Source: Suillus spraguei (taxonomy: Eukaryota > Basidiomycota > Agaricomycetes > Boletales > Suillaceae). From it: a DNA stretch of 64,000 nt. The position numbers and the translations under genes were made by a program. A model generated the notes under the pieces. That model was not told the origin of the DNA. It worked only from the letters and a program-made list of their open reading frames with translations, and did no database searches. Below, piece after piece: positions 21,910-33,179 of the stretch. Where the stretch lies: NCBI GenBank assembly GCA_016800925.1, contig JABCPU010000199.1, positions 58,469 through 122,468 on the forward strand. The letters run 5' to 3'. Each line of letters begins with the position of its first letter. Within the stretch, counting starts at the first letter, position 1.

Positions 21910-23394
21910 ATGTTCATGTTCTCCGTTGCATCCTTGTTAGCACTCCTGGCTTTGTCAGTCACGGGATCTCCCGTCGAAGTTCGCAATTCCCCCATCACGC
22001 TCCCCATGACCAGGAGGCCAGCATTCTCCAATGTTACTGACCTCTTGCGGCGTGATGAAGCTCTCGTTGCGGCCTTGACGGAACACAGCACGCATGACCG
22101 ACGTGCTATTGTTCCTTTGACAAACTTTTATTGGGGCTACACCGTATTACTTGGCATTGGCAATCCCACCACAACGTGTAAGTTCATCACTGAGAAAACA
22201 TGCGGCTGCTAATGTATTATTGAAGACGAGTTGATTGTCGACAGCCTTTGCGGGATCACATGGGTTGGCGCCAGGACTCCGTACGTGAGCAGCACCGGCA
22301 TCAACACTGGAGCGCCTGTGAGGGTCAATTACGGTTATGGCTCCTTCGAAGGTATGGCATACAACGATATCATAAGTTGAAAATACCTACGATTAGTATC
22401 TATAGGAACTCTATTCAGAGATTCAATGACTGTCGGTATTCCTCAGCTCGTCATCCAGGAGATGGCATTCGGTGTTGCTTCTGCTTCGCAGGGCTTCCCT
22501 TATGACGGTGTCCTTGGCATCGGGCCTAGAGTCTTGACACGCGGCACCGGCACCCTAGATTCGCCAGATGCCGCACTCCCGAGTGTCACTGACTACCTGC
22601 TTAACCAACGCTACATTGATCAGTACGTTGTTGGTATCTTTTTCCAGCCCGCCGGTGCAGGTGCAGTCCAAGATGGCGATGGAGAGATTTCCTTTGGTGC
22701 AGCCAACCGTGGGAGGTGCAGCGACAGCATTAGATACACGTAAGGCACCTTAGCCTCTGGATCAATCCAGACTGATAGTAATTGTTTTGTTTCAGTGATA
22801 TCACCACCAACTTCCGCTCATCGCAGTACTGGGGTATCGATCAGAGGATCACCTACGGAAATATGGATATCTTGGAAAACACCGCTGGCGTCGTGAACTG
22901 TGGTTGCACCTTTGTCTACATTGCCTCTGGTGTGTATTTGAAATGCAGCGACCAATAATGGTCTCATCCGCGTTCGATAGATGCCTTTGAGAGGTACGAG
23001 ACTGTAACCGGCGGTATCCCGAATGCGGCGACTGGTCTTCTCCAGATTTCCCTTGTCCAGTACCATGCCCTACGTAACTTGAACTTCCATATTGGCGGGG
23101 TACGTCAATTCTGTCGGCCCTCAGATCCCTTGTTAACCATTTGCACAGCGGGCCTACCCATTAATTCCTAATGCGCAAATCTGGCCTCGTTCTCTCAACA
23201 GCAGGATTAATGGCGGTAGCGGTGGCGATGATATATTTCTCATTGTTAAAGGCCTTGAAGCGCCCACTGGTTCAGGGCTTGACTTTATTAATGGCTACGT
23301 ATTCCTCCAGCGCTACTACACTGTGTTCGATAGTAGCACGATATCCCGCGTCGGTTTTGCCCACACCCCGTTCACTCGTCGCGAAAGCAACTAA
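21910..23394 (+). pseudogene. Polyporopepsin-like aspartic protease (A1 family), nonsense copy with altered active site
   Basis: Five exons can be joined: 21910-22351, 22406-22739, 22796-22929, 22981-23099, 23149-23394, with introns of 49-56 bp. The N-terminus MFMFSVASLLALLALSVTGS is a signal peptide, followed by a propeptide; family features include FDGVLGIGPR-type and GEISFG blocks and a C-terminal FINGYVFLQRYYTVFD. Two things are wrong. TAA at about 22210 replaces a Gln codon kept in copy 2 (CGCQ). And both active-site triplets are altered: D-S-L (22240-22248) instead of D-T/S-G, and N-C-G (22896-22904) instead of D-T/S-G. The second change removes a catalytic Asp. In family terms the protein would be secreted but not a normal peptidase. 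Confidence 0.85.
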
Positions 23395-23766
23395 TATAGA
23401 ATTGCCAAAGTATACGAAGTATCGTTTTGCAGACGCAAAGCAGCATACGGATTTGAAAATTATACGGACTCTTCTCAAATAGGCTATGGAGGTTACCGTG
23501 TACTACGATTAGAATGTAGCAATACAAGTGGGCGCGGGTCGTCTTGTAGAACTGAATTCTGTGCAAGTTTGTGTATAGTACTATAGGATATTTCTTTTGT
23601 GCATCAATACGCAGTATATTTATTATTGTCGTCTATCCTGTCCTGCATCAGAGTCTGCATGCATGGTACGTTGCAGATGAGTCAAACAGTTGTTGAAATA
23701 AAGGACAGAGTAGGTCAGGATATTAGCGTCAATATTCGACTGCTCTCCACGAACCTACAAAATAGC

Positions 23767-24846
23767 TGGACAAATGATCGGATGGACCGTTCAGGAGTTC
23801 CTCGCTCCTCAAATTGTTCTCTTCTACCAAGCAGATTGGTCCCTATACCTCGACAAAACACTCGCGGAACCACAAGGGATCTGTCCCTTTTTTTTTATCA
23901 CGCAGGAGTTGGACGTGTTCAACAGGCGTTATAAATGCGAGGGCACTCGGTGGCTTTCCGGATGGAGGTGCGAGAGAAACTTCAATGGGCATCAACGCGT
24001 GTCACTACACTGCAGGAAGACATCGCGTATTCGTTGTTTGGGATCTTTGGCGTCCACCTTCCTGTGATCTACGGAGAAAAAAGACAGAACGCACTTGGAC
24101 GTCTTTTGCAGGAGATCATAGCCCATTCGGGCGACATCACGGCCCTTGATTGGGTTGGACAATCATCTAGTTTCAACAGTTTCCTCCCAGCCGACATTTC
24201 CTCATACAAAGCTCCGTCATATATGCCACCATCTCTATCCGAAGACGAGATGCAGATATCGATCTCCACGCTGCGAAACACTACCGTCTTGGAGTCGGCC
24301 TCGAAATTGTATAGCACTCTTGAGAACATCAGTGTTCCTCGTTTCGCAAACGCCAGACTGCAATTACCTTGCATCGCATTCGCCCTCACAGAAGTCAAGC
24401 GGAGGCCTGATCAAGATGAGGCCAGATGTTTCACTTATGATATCAAGGCAGAAGGGCTACGAGACCTGCAAATCGCAACGGAAGAAAAACTTGCTCAATT
24501 CTCGCCTGAAAAACGTACTCCGCAGACATTCTTACTCGTCCGTCCATGGAATCGGTATGATCTCGGGCTGATTAACTTCGCAGACGAGACACAGCGTGTA
24601 GAAGATTGGCCCGAGCCTGGGTCTCCGTCAGATGATAAGCTCGGTGGCCATCTTGGACACAACGACCCAGCTACTCGAGAGTTGAGGCTGATCGTTCGCC
24701 TCAGACAGCCTTTTTTCGCACTTTTGCTAGCGCAGCAGTGGGGTGGGGAGTATAAGAGAATCGCTTCGGATAGCAATATCATCGCACAAGTCAATGGCGT
24801 AGCTTCTGTTGACATGATGAATGTCAGGATGCTGGATATATTGTAG
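23767..24846 (+). pseudogene. HET-associated (HET-E-like) protein, 5'-truncated and frameshifted
   Basis: The stretch IGWTVQEFLAPQIVLFYQAD marks the end of a HET domain as found in large basidiomycete families. The reading then needs two frame changes (near 23905 and near 23955): a middle block in another frame ends GGFPDGGARE, and the last 300 residues run open from about 23965 to 24846, beginning REKLQWASTRVTTLQEDIAY and SLFGIFGVHLPVIYGEKRQN. The C-terminal half includes RFANARLQLPCIAF and EYKRIASDSNIIAQVNGV. The front half of the HET domain is missing; the break lies close to the end of duplication copy 1. Related proteins act in heterokaryon incompatibility, but function of this branch is not established. 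Confidence 0.75.
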
Positions 24847-25650
24847 CTGGTTACTACCGCGGGACACAGGCATGGGCACATCTCAGACCCACTTCCGGGG
24901 GTGTTGTGGCATCCTCTTCTTGATATGACATGCATACATCCGCTCCCAATGAAAGTCTTGCGGTTTGGCATGACAACCAAACCATGTTGACTAGGAAATG
25001 CTCTCAGGCGGCGAACCTTTCGTTTCATCTCGATCCTCTTATTCAGATCCTCATTTCCTTACCCCAATAGCTCATTTGCTAGAATTTTGAAAGATGTTGA
25101 TGTTTTAACACTTAAACTTCGTTTCGAGACCCGCACTTCAGGACTACACTTATTTTCAGCAGGCACCCAGGACGTCGGTCGTTCTTTCCATATTCCTCAT
25201 TATCAGTACTTACTATTAGAATTCTAATATGCAAACAGGGCATGTATATGATGGTCAGTGTACGGTTTCATTCTCAGAGGTTATCGAGAACTACGTGTTG
25301 CTTGACTGTTCACCTCGTCCCATCGAGTCAGTCTGTCATAGTTCGGCTATCCCAAAGACTGCGGGTTCCAACATCAATCATTATACCTGGGATGAAGAAT
25401 ACTGACAATACTGCGTAGAACAGTCAAGAACGTTGATGAAATGATTGCCTGTTTGAAGGCGTATTTACGTTCCTGAGAGACCATCAGGCCTCTCGTCCAC
25501 AGGAGCGGGGAGAGAAGGCTGTCAACAACAATCTGGACTAGCGCAATTGTGCACAATAGACAACTTACACGTGAGGTCCAGAGAGCAGAGCAGTAAGGTC
25601 GAGTAAGTAGTATCCGCTCGAGTACAACCTACTGGGGTTCAAGTTGCAAC
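24847..25650. other. No gene seen
   Basis: Lies between the HET-associated pseudogene and duplication copy 2. Short frames only, with no recognisable motif. Confidence 0.35.
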
Positions 25651-27612
25651 GTTGGTACTTCCCAGGGCTACAATATCAAATGACTGTGCTGACGCACCGA
25701 CTACTAGTAGCTGTCAGGTCAAATCAATTAAGTCAGTCAGTGCTGACTGACGCCTGACAACACTGGGATTTAGAAATTGAACATGCCAGGATCAAAAGCA
25801 AACCATCTCTTGCCACATTTTATCGAATCCTTGTACTACTCGCGATGACTCGCATGGCAACTATCTCGTCATCACTTTTTCGAGGGGGACTGACGTGGCT
25901 AAGGTGCTCAACATTTCCATCGCGTTTACTATCACATATATAATGGGCCACTGAGTATGATATGACTTTTCAGCGAGTCATGTTCATGTTCTCCGTTGCA
26001 TCCTTGTTAGCACTCCTGGCTTTGTCAGTCACGGGATCTCCCGTCGAAGTTCGCAATTCCCCCATCACGCTCCCCATGACCAGGAGGCCAGCATTCTCCA
26101 ATGTTACTGACCTCTTGCGGCATGATGAAGCTCTCATTGCGGCCTTGACTGAATACAGCACGCATGGCCGACGTGTCCAGTCTGTCCCTTTGACAGACTT
26201 TTATGGGGGCTACTCCGTACCAGTTCGCATAGGCAATCCCACCACAATATGTAAGTTCAACACTGAGAAAACATGCGGCTGCCAATGTATTATTGAAGAT
26301 CACTTGGTTGTCGACAGCCTTTACGGGATCACATGGGTTGGCGCCAGCACTAGGTACGTGAGCGGCACCGGCATCAACACTGGAGTGCCTATGAGTTTCG
26401 ATTACGGCTATGGCTCCTTCCAAGGTATGGCATACAACGATATCACAAGTTGAAAATACCTACGATTAGTATCCATAGGAACTTCATTCCAAGACTCAAT
26501 GACTTTCGGTCCTGATAATCCCTCGCTCTCCATCAACTACATGCAATTCGGTGTTGCTTATAATTCGGAGGGCTTCGGTTATTTTGACGGTGTCCTTGGC
26601 ATCGGGCCTAGAGTTTTTACAGGCGACATCCCGACTGTCACTGACTACCTATTTGACCAAGACTCCATTTCTCAGTCCGTTGTTAGTATCTTTTTCCAGC
26701 CCGCCGGTGTAGGTGCAGTCGAAGATAGCGATGGAGAGATTTCCTTTGGTGGAGTCGACCGTCGGAGGTACGCCGGCCGCCGCATTGACTACACGTAAGA
26801 CACCTTAGCCTTTGGATCAATCCAGACTGATAGTCATTGTTTTGTTTCAGTTATATCACCGATAACCCCCGCTCATCGCAGTATTGGGGTATCGATCAGA
26901 GACACCGCTGGCGTCGTGAATTGTGGTTGCACCTTTCTTTGGATTGCATCTGGTGTGTATCTGGAGTGCAGCGAGTAACAATGGTCTCATCAGCGTTCGA
27001 TAGATGCCTTTGAGAGGTACGAGGCTGCAACCGGCGGTATCAAGAATGCGGCGACTGGCCTTCTCCAGATTTCCCTTGACCAGTACAATGCCCTACGTGA
27101 CTTGAACTTCCATATTGGCGGGGTACGTCAATTCTGTCGGCCCTCAAATCCCTTGTTAACCATTTGTACAGGAGGTCTACGAATTCACTCGTAATGCGCA
27201 AATGTGGCCTCGTTTTCTCAACTACAGGCTTGATGGCGGTGGCGGTGACGGTGACGATGATATATTTCTCATCGTTAGAGGCCTTGCAAATCCCACTGGC
27301 TCAGGACTTGACTTTATTAATGGCTACGTATTCCTCCAGCGCTTCTACATTGTGTTGAATAGCAGCACGAGGCCCCGTGTCGGTTTTGCCTCAACCCCGT
27401 TCACTTACTACATCAGCAACTAATACAAAGTATACGAAGCATCGTTCTGCAGACGCACAACAGCATTCAGATTTGAAGGTGATACAGACTCTTCTCAAAT
27501 AGGCTATAGAGGTTACTTGAGTTTCTGTATAAGAATATTGTAATGCAAGTGAGCGCGGGTCATCTCGTAGAAGTGATTTCTGTGCGAGTTTGCATCTAGT
27601 ACTATAGGATAT
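25651..27612 (+). repeat. Direct duplication, copy 2
   Basis: Matches 21581-23592 throughout, in the same orientation. It lacks the in-frame stop of copy 1 but has a 32-bp deletion in the third exon. The copia element inserted about 45 bp beyond its right end. Confidence 0.9.
25980..27423 (+). pseudogene. Polyporopepsin-like aspartic protease, deletion copy with altered active site
   Basis: Same five-exon plan as copy 1: 25980-26424, 26479-26794, 26851-26952, 27004-27122, 27172-27423. The first exon is open (CGCQ present). I chose ATG 25980 because it aligns with copy 1; the frame extends 18 bp further only because TGA became CGA upstream. The first active-site triplet is D-S-L, the second N-C-G (from 26919), as in copy 1. 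A 32-bp deletion at 26901/26902, compared with copy 1, shifts the frame just before the second site, so the gene is broken. Downstream exons still read EVYEFTRNAQMWPR and FINGYVFLQRFYIVLN in their original frame. Confidence 0.85.
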
Positions 27613-27661
27613 CTACTTTCACATAATGCAGTGACATTTCTCCTTACTTACTGGCCAGCCC

Positions 27662-27977
27662 TATCAAAATATGTTCCTCTTATCTATCATTACATACACT
27701 ACTTATCATACACGTTTCATCCATGTTCATATTTTCGTTCTCCGTTCAAACAATCCTCTAATATTCAGCGTCCATAGAATTCTTTTCCCTCAGTCTTTCC
27801 AACTAAGACTGAGGTGAGCTACTTACTACGACTTGAACATCATACTTAGTACTAACGATGTATAGTTATCACTCTCTCTCGTTTCTAGGTATGAACCTGT
27901 CATAGTGGAGTCTTTCCAACTAAGACTGAGTTATCACTCTCTCTCATCTCTAGTTCGAGTCTCGTCGCCTCTTCACA
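27662..27977 (+). repeat. Copia 5' LTR (TA..CA ends)
   Basis: Starts TATCAAAATATGTTCC and ends CTCTTCACA. The start is placed at TATC, not at the inner TG (27672), because the same ten bases precede the TG in the 3' LTR directly after the polypurine tract and because only this start gives matching AGCCC duplications. It contains two copies of TCTTTCCAACTAAGACTGAG about 115 bp apart. Confidence 0.85.
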
Positions 27978-27991
27978 GGTTATGAGCCCTG
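27978..27991 (+). promoter_or_regulatory. Copia primer-binding site for half initiator tRNA-Met
   Basis: GGTTATGAGCCCTG directly follows the LTR. It is complementary to the anticodon stem-loop of initiator tRNA-Met (GGGCUCAUAACC as known from yeast), the internal half-tRNA priming known from the copia group. The host tRNA itself is not in the window. Confidence 0.7.
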
Positions 27992-28230
27992 GCTCAGACT
28001 AAGACTTTCATTCGTTTTCCCTCCTACCCATCCTACATCTGAGCCTTCCGATTCTTTCTGAACTGGAACGAGGCCGCCCTGTATCGCCACTAGATCCTTG
28101 GATCCTTCTTATTGCTCTACCTCTGTCGCCACCGCTGACACCCATTCTTTCATCTCAACCGATACTTAATTTGCCCATTCCTCCTGCTTTGCTGACGCCA
28201 TCATTGTCACACTCGTTGTTATCATCCGGA

Positions 28231-29133
28231 ATGTCTACATCAAATATCTGAATCCCTTCCTCGTTTCCTCACCCTCCACTTGATGCCAATGGTTCAAATT
28301 ACTCATCGTGGGTCACATCTATGGACCTTTGGCTTTCGTTGTTCAATCTGTGGCGCCTCCTCATCGGTGATGAGAAGGAACCACACCCCCCAGTAAAGCT
28401 CGCTAATGAATCTGATACAGCTTTTGTGCAACGTGTTACCACTCATGATGCCAGTACAGATGTCGTTTCTTTCTGTGAACGACAGAGTATCACGAAGGGT
28501 CTTTTGGGCATGGCTGTCCATTCTAGTGATCTAATTCACTTTACGGGCATCTCAGACCCTGCTCTTGTTTGGAAGGCACTCGAGAACAAGTACCAGGCTA
28601 CTATTGGCGTTCGTTTCACTCGCCTCATGGGTTGTGTCTTTGATCTTCCAAAGGCATCAGACAGCAACTCGCTCACGCAGTCAATCAAGGAGATCACTGA
28701 CATTAAGGCACAGTTTAAGGCCATCGAGTCAGCAGAATGGAAGTGTAATGAGTATACTCTCGTACAGGCACTATTTCGTGCATTACCAGACTTCTATGCC
28801 CCACTCTCGCAGCTCATACTTCATAGTGCTGATGTGAATGCTGGAAAGCTCACGCTTGAAGGTGTTGTTAGTCAGATCCGGAATTCTGAACAATACTATG
28901 CGAGTTTTGGATCCAATAACCCTCATGTGCACCATACTGCCATGGCAGCTCAAGCTGCCAAACCAGGCAAGCCAGCTGACTGTCCCAAGCCGAAGGACCT
29001 TGACGCAGCAAAAGGAGACAAGTGGGAACTCTCGTGGCGCTCGACATGTGGATTCTGTAAGTGCACAGGACATATTTGGTACAACTGCCATACTCGTCTA
29101 GCAAAGACAGACTCTCCGATCACGTCAGTGTAA
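28231..29133 (+). pseudogene. Copia gag
   Basis: ATG 28231 opens a frame that meets TGA at codon 7, then continues open from 28252 to the stop at 29133. It reads PPLDANGSNYSSWVTSMDLW (the usual gag start), KALENKYQATIGVRFTRLM, and near the end CGFCKCTGHIWYNC, a CCHC zinc knuckle. Capsid and nucleocapsid functions are expected. The early stop is the only visible fault; use of the downstream ATG 28321 would avoid it but lose the start of the domain. Confidence 0.75.
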
Positions 29134-30728
29134 ACTCTTTCATCAACCTCACAGATCACTGATCTACCAACTCCTGCTCTAGTGCAACATGACACCATCC
29201 CATCATTCCTCCGTCTACCTATGCATGAAGCCAGTTTCTCTAATACGAGCAATAGTTCTTTCTCCTTCCATGTAGATTCTGCCGCAACTGCACATATGGA
29301 ATCGGACCACTCCCTATTTACTCGCTACGCTCCCTATAATCCACCCTTAACAGTGAAACTTGCAAATGATGATGTCGTTTTTGCTCTGGGCTGGGGGATT
29401 ATAAAGTTAGTGCTCGACAATGATGGAAGATGGGAGCCTATTGGGCTGCCTTTTCTACATGTTCCTGATCTGCGATGCACTTTGATATCTGTCTCAGCTC
29501 TTGCATCAGAGGGTATCTTCTTTGAAACGAATGCGAAAGGAGACCTATTGACACTGCTACTGCATCTGGAGAAATATATTTTGTTGCATTCACAGACGAC
29601 TTCTCCCGTTACTCGACAATCTATCTCATCAAACACAAAAGTGATGTGTTTTCTCGCCTACAACAATACATCATTTGGATCGAGAAGCAGTCGGGTCAGC
29701 AAGTAAAGTGCCTCCGCAGTGACAATGGTGGCAAATATATCTCCAGCACTGTTACCAAATTCCTGCATGACAAGGGTATAGAACATGAACTTTCGATGCC
29801 ACATACTGCAGAGCAAAATGGGGTCGCTGAGCGTGGACATCAGACTATCGTCACACGTGCTTTGAGTGCACACCATCATAGTGGATTCCTGCGATCATTT
29901 TGGGGCTATGCTACCTTGAATTCAGCATACATAAAGAATCTCCTTCCATCATTAGCCATTGAGGAGAAGACACCCTTTGAACTTTTCCATGGATATCCCC
30001 CTGATGTCACACATCTGCACCCATTTGGCTGTCTTGCTTATGCACATGTTCCGGATGCTACACGCCACAAGTATGACTATGTGTCACGACGGTGTTTTTT
30101 ACTTGGTCACATCAAGGATGCTGGTTATTTGCTATGGGATCCGACAGCACGGAAAATTGTTCGGTCCCGAAATGTTCACTTTGATGAGAATATTTTCTAT
30201 GGAACTCCTAACTCAGTGATCTCTCCACTCGTTGAACTCTATAATCAGCGTATCCACATACAAGAATCTGTGGATATGCCAACTGTCATAGTACAAGACT
30301 CAAGGAGCAGAGAAGATTCGGGCATCTCCATTCCAAAGATTACAAGGACACCTATACCATTGACAACTACTGTTTCAGTGGGAATTTCACCTCTCATAAC
30401 ACCCATAGTATCTGCTGAACCACCTCTCCCATTCCCACAAACTGATGAAAACGGAATAGACCAAGCTGCAACACCTGCTGTGGAGGAATCATCAAGTATC
30501 GTCTCAATCCCTGAACCTTTCCCACGCTGTTCGACTCGTCAACGTGTTGAGGCTACACTCCCTCTTCCCTGTTCTGTTGCAATCCCAGCCAAGCCTAATG
30601 TTCCCGTCAATCGACGCTGGACATATGTTCCAATTCACTCACATACAGACTCAGAAGTGCAGTCATCTGAAACCATCACAGAACATTCTGCAATGCTAGG
30701 ATCCGCTCAGAATATGACTGATGGATGA
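29134..30728 (+). pseudogene. Copia protease and integrase, with an internal deletion
   Basis: In frame after the gag stop: FHVDSAATAHMESDH is the protease site (D-S-A where D-S-G is usual). The frame runs to VSALASEGIFFETNAKGDLL and then shifts near 29550; the next frame begins directly with the integrase core AFTDDFSRYSTIYLI, SDNGGKYISS and AEQNGVAERGHQTIV (the D, D, E residues). The zinc-binding HHCC region that should come between is absent, so a deletion of a few hundred bases is likely. The rest reads GYPPDVTHLHPFGCLAYAHV and a Pro/Ser-rich tail to TGA 30726-30728. Confidence 0.8.
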
Positions 30729-32273
30729 AAACAACCCCCACAAACACTATCTGAAGCTCGCACATCTAGTGAGGAGTCTGCATTCTGGGAGAGTGCTATG
30801 ATAGAGGAACTAGCTTCACTACAAGAGAAAGGAACTGGTGTACTCGTTCCACTACCTCCTGGTCGGAAGGCAGTTGGTTCACGGTGGGTATATGCTTATA
30901 AATATGATGAAAGTGGTCAGATTGTTCGTTATAAAGCTCGTCTGGTTGCACAAGGATTCTCACAGGTCGAAGGCCTTGATTATACTGAAACTTTTGCACC
31001 AGTAGCAAAGTATGATACTACACGAGCTTTCCTCTCAATGGTCGCAAAATTTGATCTCGAACTCGATCAAATGGATGTCAAGACAGCGTTTCTCAATGGT
31101 GGACTTGACGAGGACATCTATATGCGTCAACCGCCCGGTTTCGAAGACTCAAAGTACCCAGATTGGGTTTGGAAGCTCTTGAAGGCTATTTATGGCTTAA
31201 AGCAAGCAGGTCGTCAATGGAATAAGACCATTGACGATTATTTGCGAAAAGAAGGTTTTAATTTCGTGCGGAGTGAAGCAGACTACAGCCTGTATGTCCT
31301 GTGAAAAGGAGATAAAACCATCTGGTTGCTCATCTATGTTGATGACATGTTGTTCGCCTCGAACTGCAGACAATTCCTCGATGATTTCAAGACTGCGCTG
31401 AGTAAGCGTTTCGAGATGAAGGACCTTGGTAAAGCACGTCATTTTCTAGGGATGCACATCACACGCGACCGCTCCAAATGACTCCTTAAAATCAACCAGA
31501 CTGCCTTCCTGGAACAGATCCTCAGTGAAACAAAGATGTCAGATTGCCATCCTGCATCCACACCTCTTGTGCCCGGTGTTTCACTGTCCAAGACCACAGT
31601 CCCTCTCACTGAGGCCGAGAAACAGCAATTCACACACCTCCCATATGCTCGCACCATTGGTGAACTCAATTTTGCCATGCGTGTGAGTCATCCTGATATT
31701 GCATATGCGGTATCCACGCTGTCAAAATTTTTGAGCAATCCAGGTGTTGAACACTACCACCAACTCCATCATCTCCTTCGATATATTCGTGGAACAGCCC
31801 AATATTCCCTCACTTTTGGTCTATCAGACCAGGGACTCATTGGCTACTCAGACTCAGATTTTGCGTCAGATAAAGATGATAGTCGATCAATTGGTGGCTA
31901 CGTCTATTACCATTTTGGCTCCCCCATCAGCTGGCGTTCTCAAAAACAGTCAGTCGTAGCCACGTCCTCAACGGAAGCCGAATATATTGCCCTCTTGAAT
32001 GCTGCGCGTGAAAAAATTCATCTTAGTCAATTATTGCATGATTTTGGACTTGATTCATCCTTCATCACACCTACCACTCTGTATGGAGACAATAATGGAA
32101 GCCGTGCCCTAACGAAAAACCCCCAGTTCCATGATCATGCGAAGCACATTCGTGTGCGCTACCATTTCATTCGAGATCTTGTAAACGATGGCACCATCAA
32201 CATCCCATACATACCTACACATGATATGGTTGCCAACATCTTCACGAAATCACTATCACGAAAACTCTTCTGA
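30729..32273 (+). pseudogene. Copia reverse transcriptase and RNase H
   Basis: Reads KAVGSRWVYAYKYDESGQI, RLVAQGFSQVEGLDYTETFA, QMDVKTAFLNGGLDEDIYM, YVDDM (about 31334-31348), and for RNase H GYSDSDFASDKDDSRS, SSTEAEYIALLNAAREKIH and LYGDNNGSRAL. Catalytic Asp residues of both domains remain. TGA at about 31302 and at about 31479 interrupt the frame without changing it, so single base changes could explain both. Stop at 32271-32273. Confidence 0.88.
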
Positions 32274-32354
32274 AATCACCGCTACTCTCTCGCCCTCCGC
32301 TCATCTTCGAATGATGATGAATAATTCCACCCGCATATCTGGTGATATGCGTCT

Positions 32355-32363
32355 GAGTGGGAG
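32355..32363 (+). promoter_or_regulatory. Copia polypurine tract
   Basis: GAGTGGGAG directly abuts the 3' LTR start TATC, which supports that LTR boundary. Confidence 0.65.
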
Positions 32364-32674
32364 TATCAAAATATGTTCCTCTTATCTATCATTACATACT
32401 TATCATACATGTTTTATCCACGTTCATATTTTCGTTCTCCGTTCAAACAATCCTCTAATATTCAGCGTCCATAGAATTCTTTTCCCTCAGTCTTTCCAAC
32501 TAAGACTGAGGTGAGCTACTTACTATGACTTGAACATCATACTTAGTACTAACGATGTATAGTTATCACTCTCTCTCGTTTCTAGGTATGAACCTGTCAT
32601 AGTGGAGTCTTTCCAACTAAGACTGAGTTATCACTCTCTCTCGTTTCTAGTTTGAGTCTCGTCGCCTCTTCACA
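32364..32674 (+). repeat. Copia 3' LTR
   Basis: 311 bp against 316 bp for the 5' LTR. The main difference is a short deletion in ACATACACTACTTATC; otherwise only scattered substitutions are visible, so the insertion is not very old. Confidence 0.9.
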
Positions 32675-32679
32675 AGCCC

Positions 32680-33179
32680 ATGTTGACAGTTCTCTATAAT
32701 AGTCAAGCCAACCCACCATGGGCCCACATATATGATTGTACTTCGGTATACCAGGTGGGCCAGGGACTACACAGTATTTGAGGGTCAGGGATGGGCCTAC
32801 AGTATACACTTCATGGAATACAATAATATATAGGATAGTGGTGTAATGGTGTATAGGATATGACTGGTAGGTATTACTCAATAATGGCCTGTATGAACTC
32901 ACCAACACCCACCTGTTCATGGCAGGGTGATACTTAACCGTGTCTAATTGTGCACAATACATTTTGTAAGTTTGTTTCTGAGCTACAGACATGAATCTTC
33001 ATGAAGCTTAATGTCCTCGACAGCACATCACCCATGTCACTCGAATGATACCAGGCATGATGCATCTGTGTTTCTAAAGATCGGGATCTCTCTTGTGATC
33101 TCGATGCTACTGGAATTGTTGGTATTTTTAGGACCGTTATGCGTCACCGATGGATTTGATTGCTTCGTCAGAACATTGT
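32680..33179. other. No gene seen
   Basis: Between the copia element and the recognisable end of the KDZ transposase. It may be the 3' part of the KDZ element but no motif supports this. Confidence 0.3.

Larger units (their letters stand above)
21581..23592 (+). repeat. Direct duplication, copy 1
   Basis: From TACTTCCCAGGGCTAC to CTATAGGATAT this ~2.0-kb segment matches 25651-27612, including about 330 bp upstream of the gene start and about 190 bp downstream of its stop. Upstream identity is nearly complete; coding parts differ by substitutions and small indels. The spacing between copies is about 4.07 kb. Confidence 0.9.
27662..32674 (+). mobile_element. Ty1/copia retrotransposon, degenerate, TSD AGCCC
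   Basis: A 5.0-kb element with LTRs 27662-27977 and 32364-32674 and perfect AGCCC duplications (27657-27661, 32675-32679). Gene order is gag, protease, integrase, reverse transcriptase, RNase H, which is the copia order. At least three in-frame stops and a missing segment before the integrase core make it non-autonomous. It sits between the end of protease copy 2 and KDZ-related sequence. Confidence 0.92.

Noticed and set aside
26441..26478. 30-bp intron GTTGAA..ATAG in protease copy 2
   Set aside because: Too short for a spliceosomal intron; the upstream donor GTATGG gives 54 bp and restores the family sequence GSFQGTSF.
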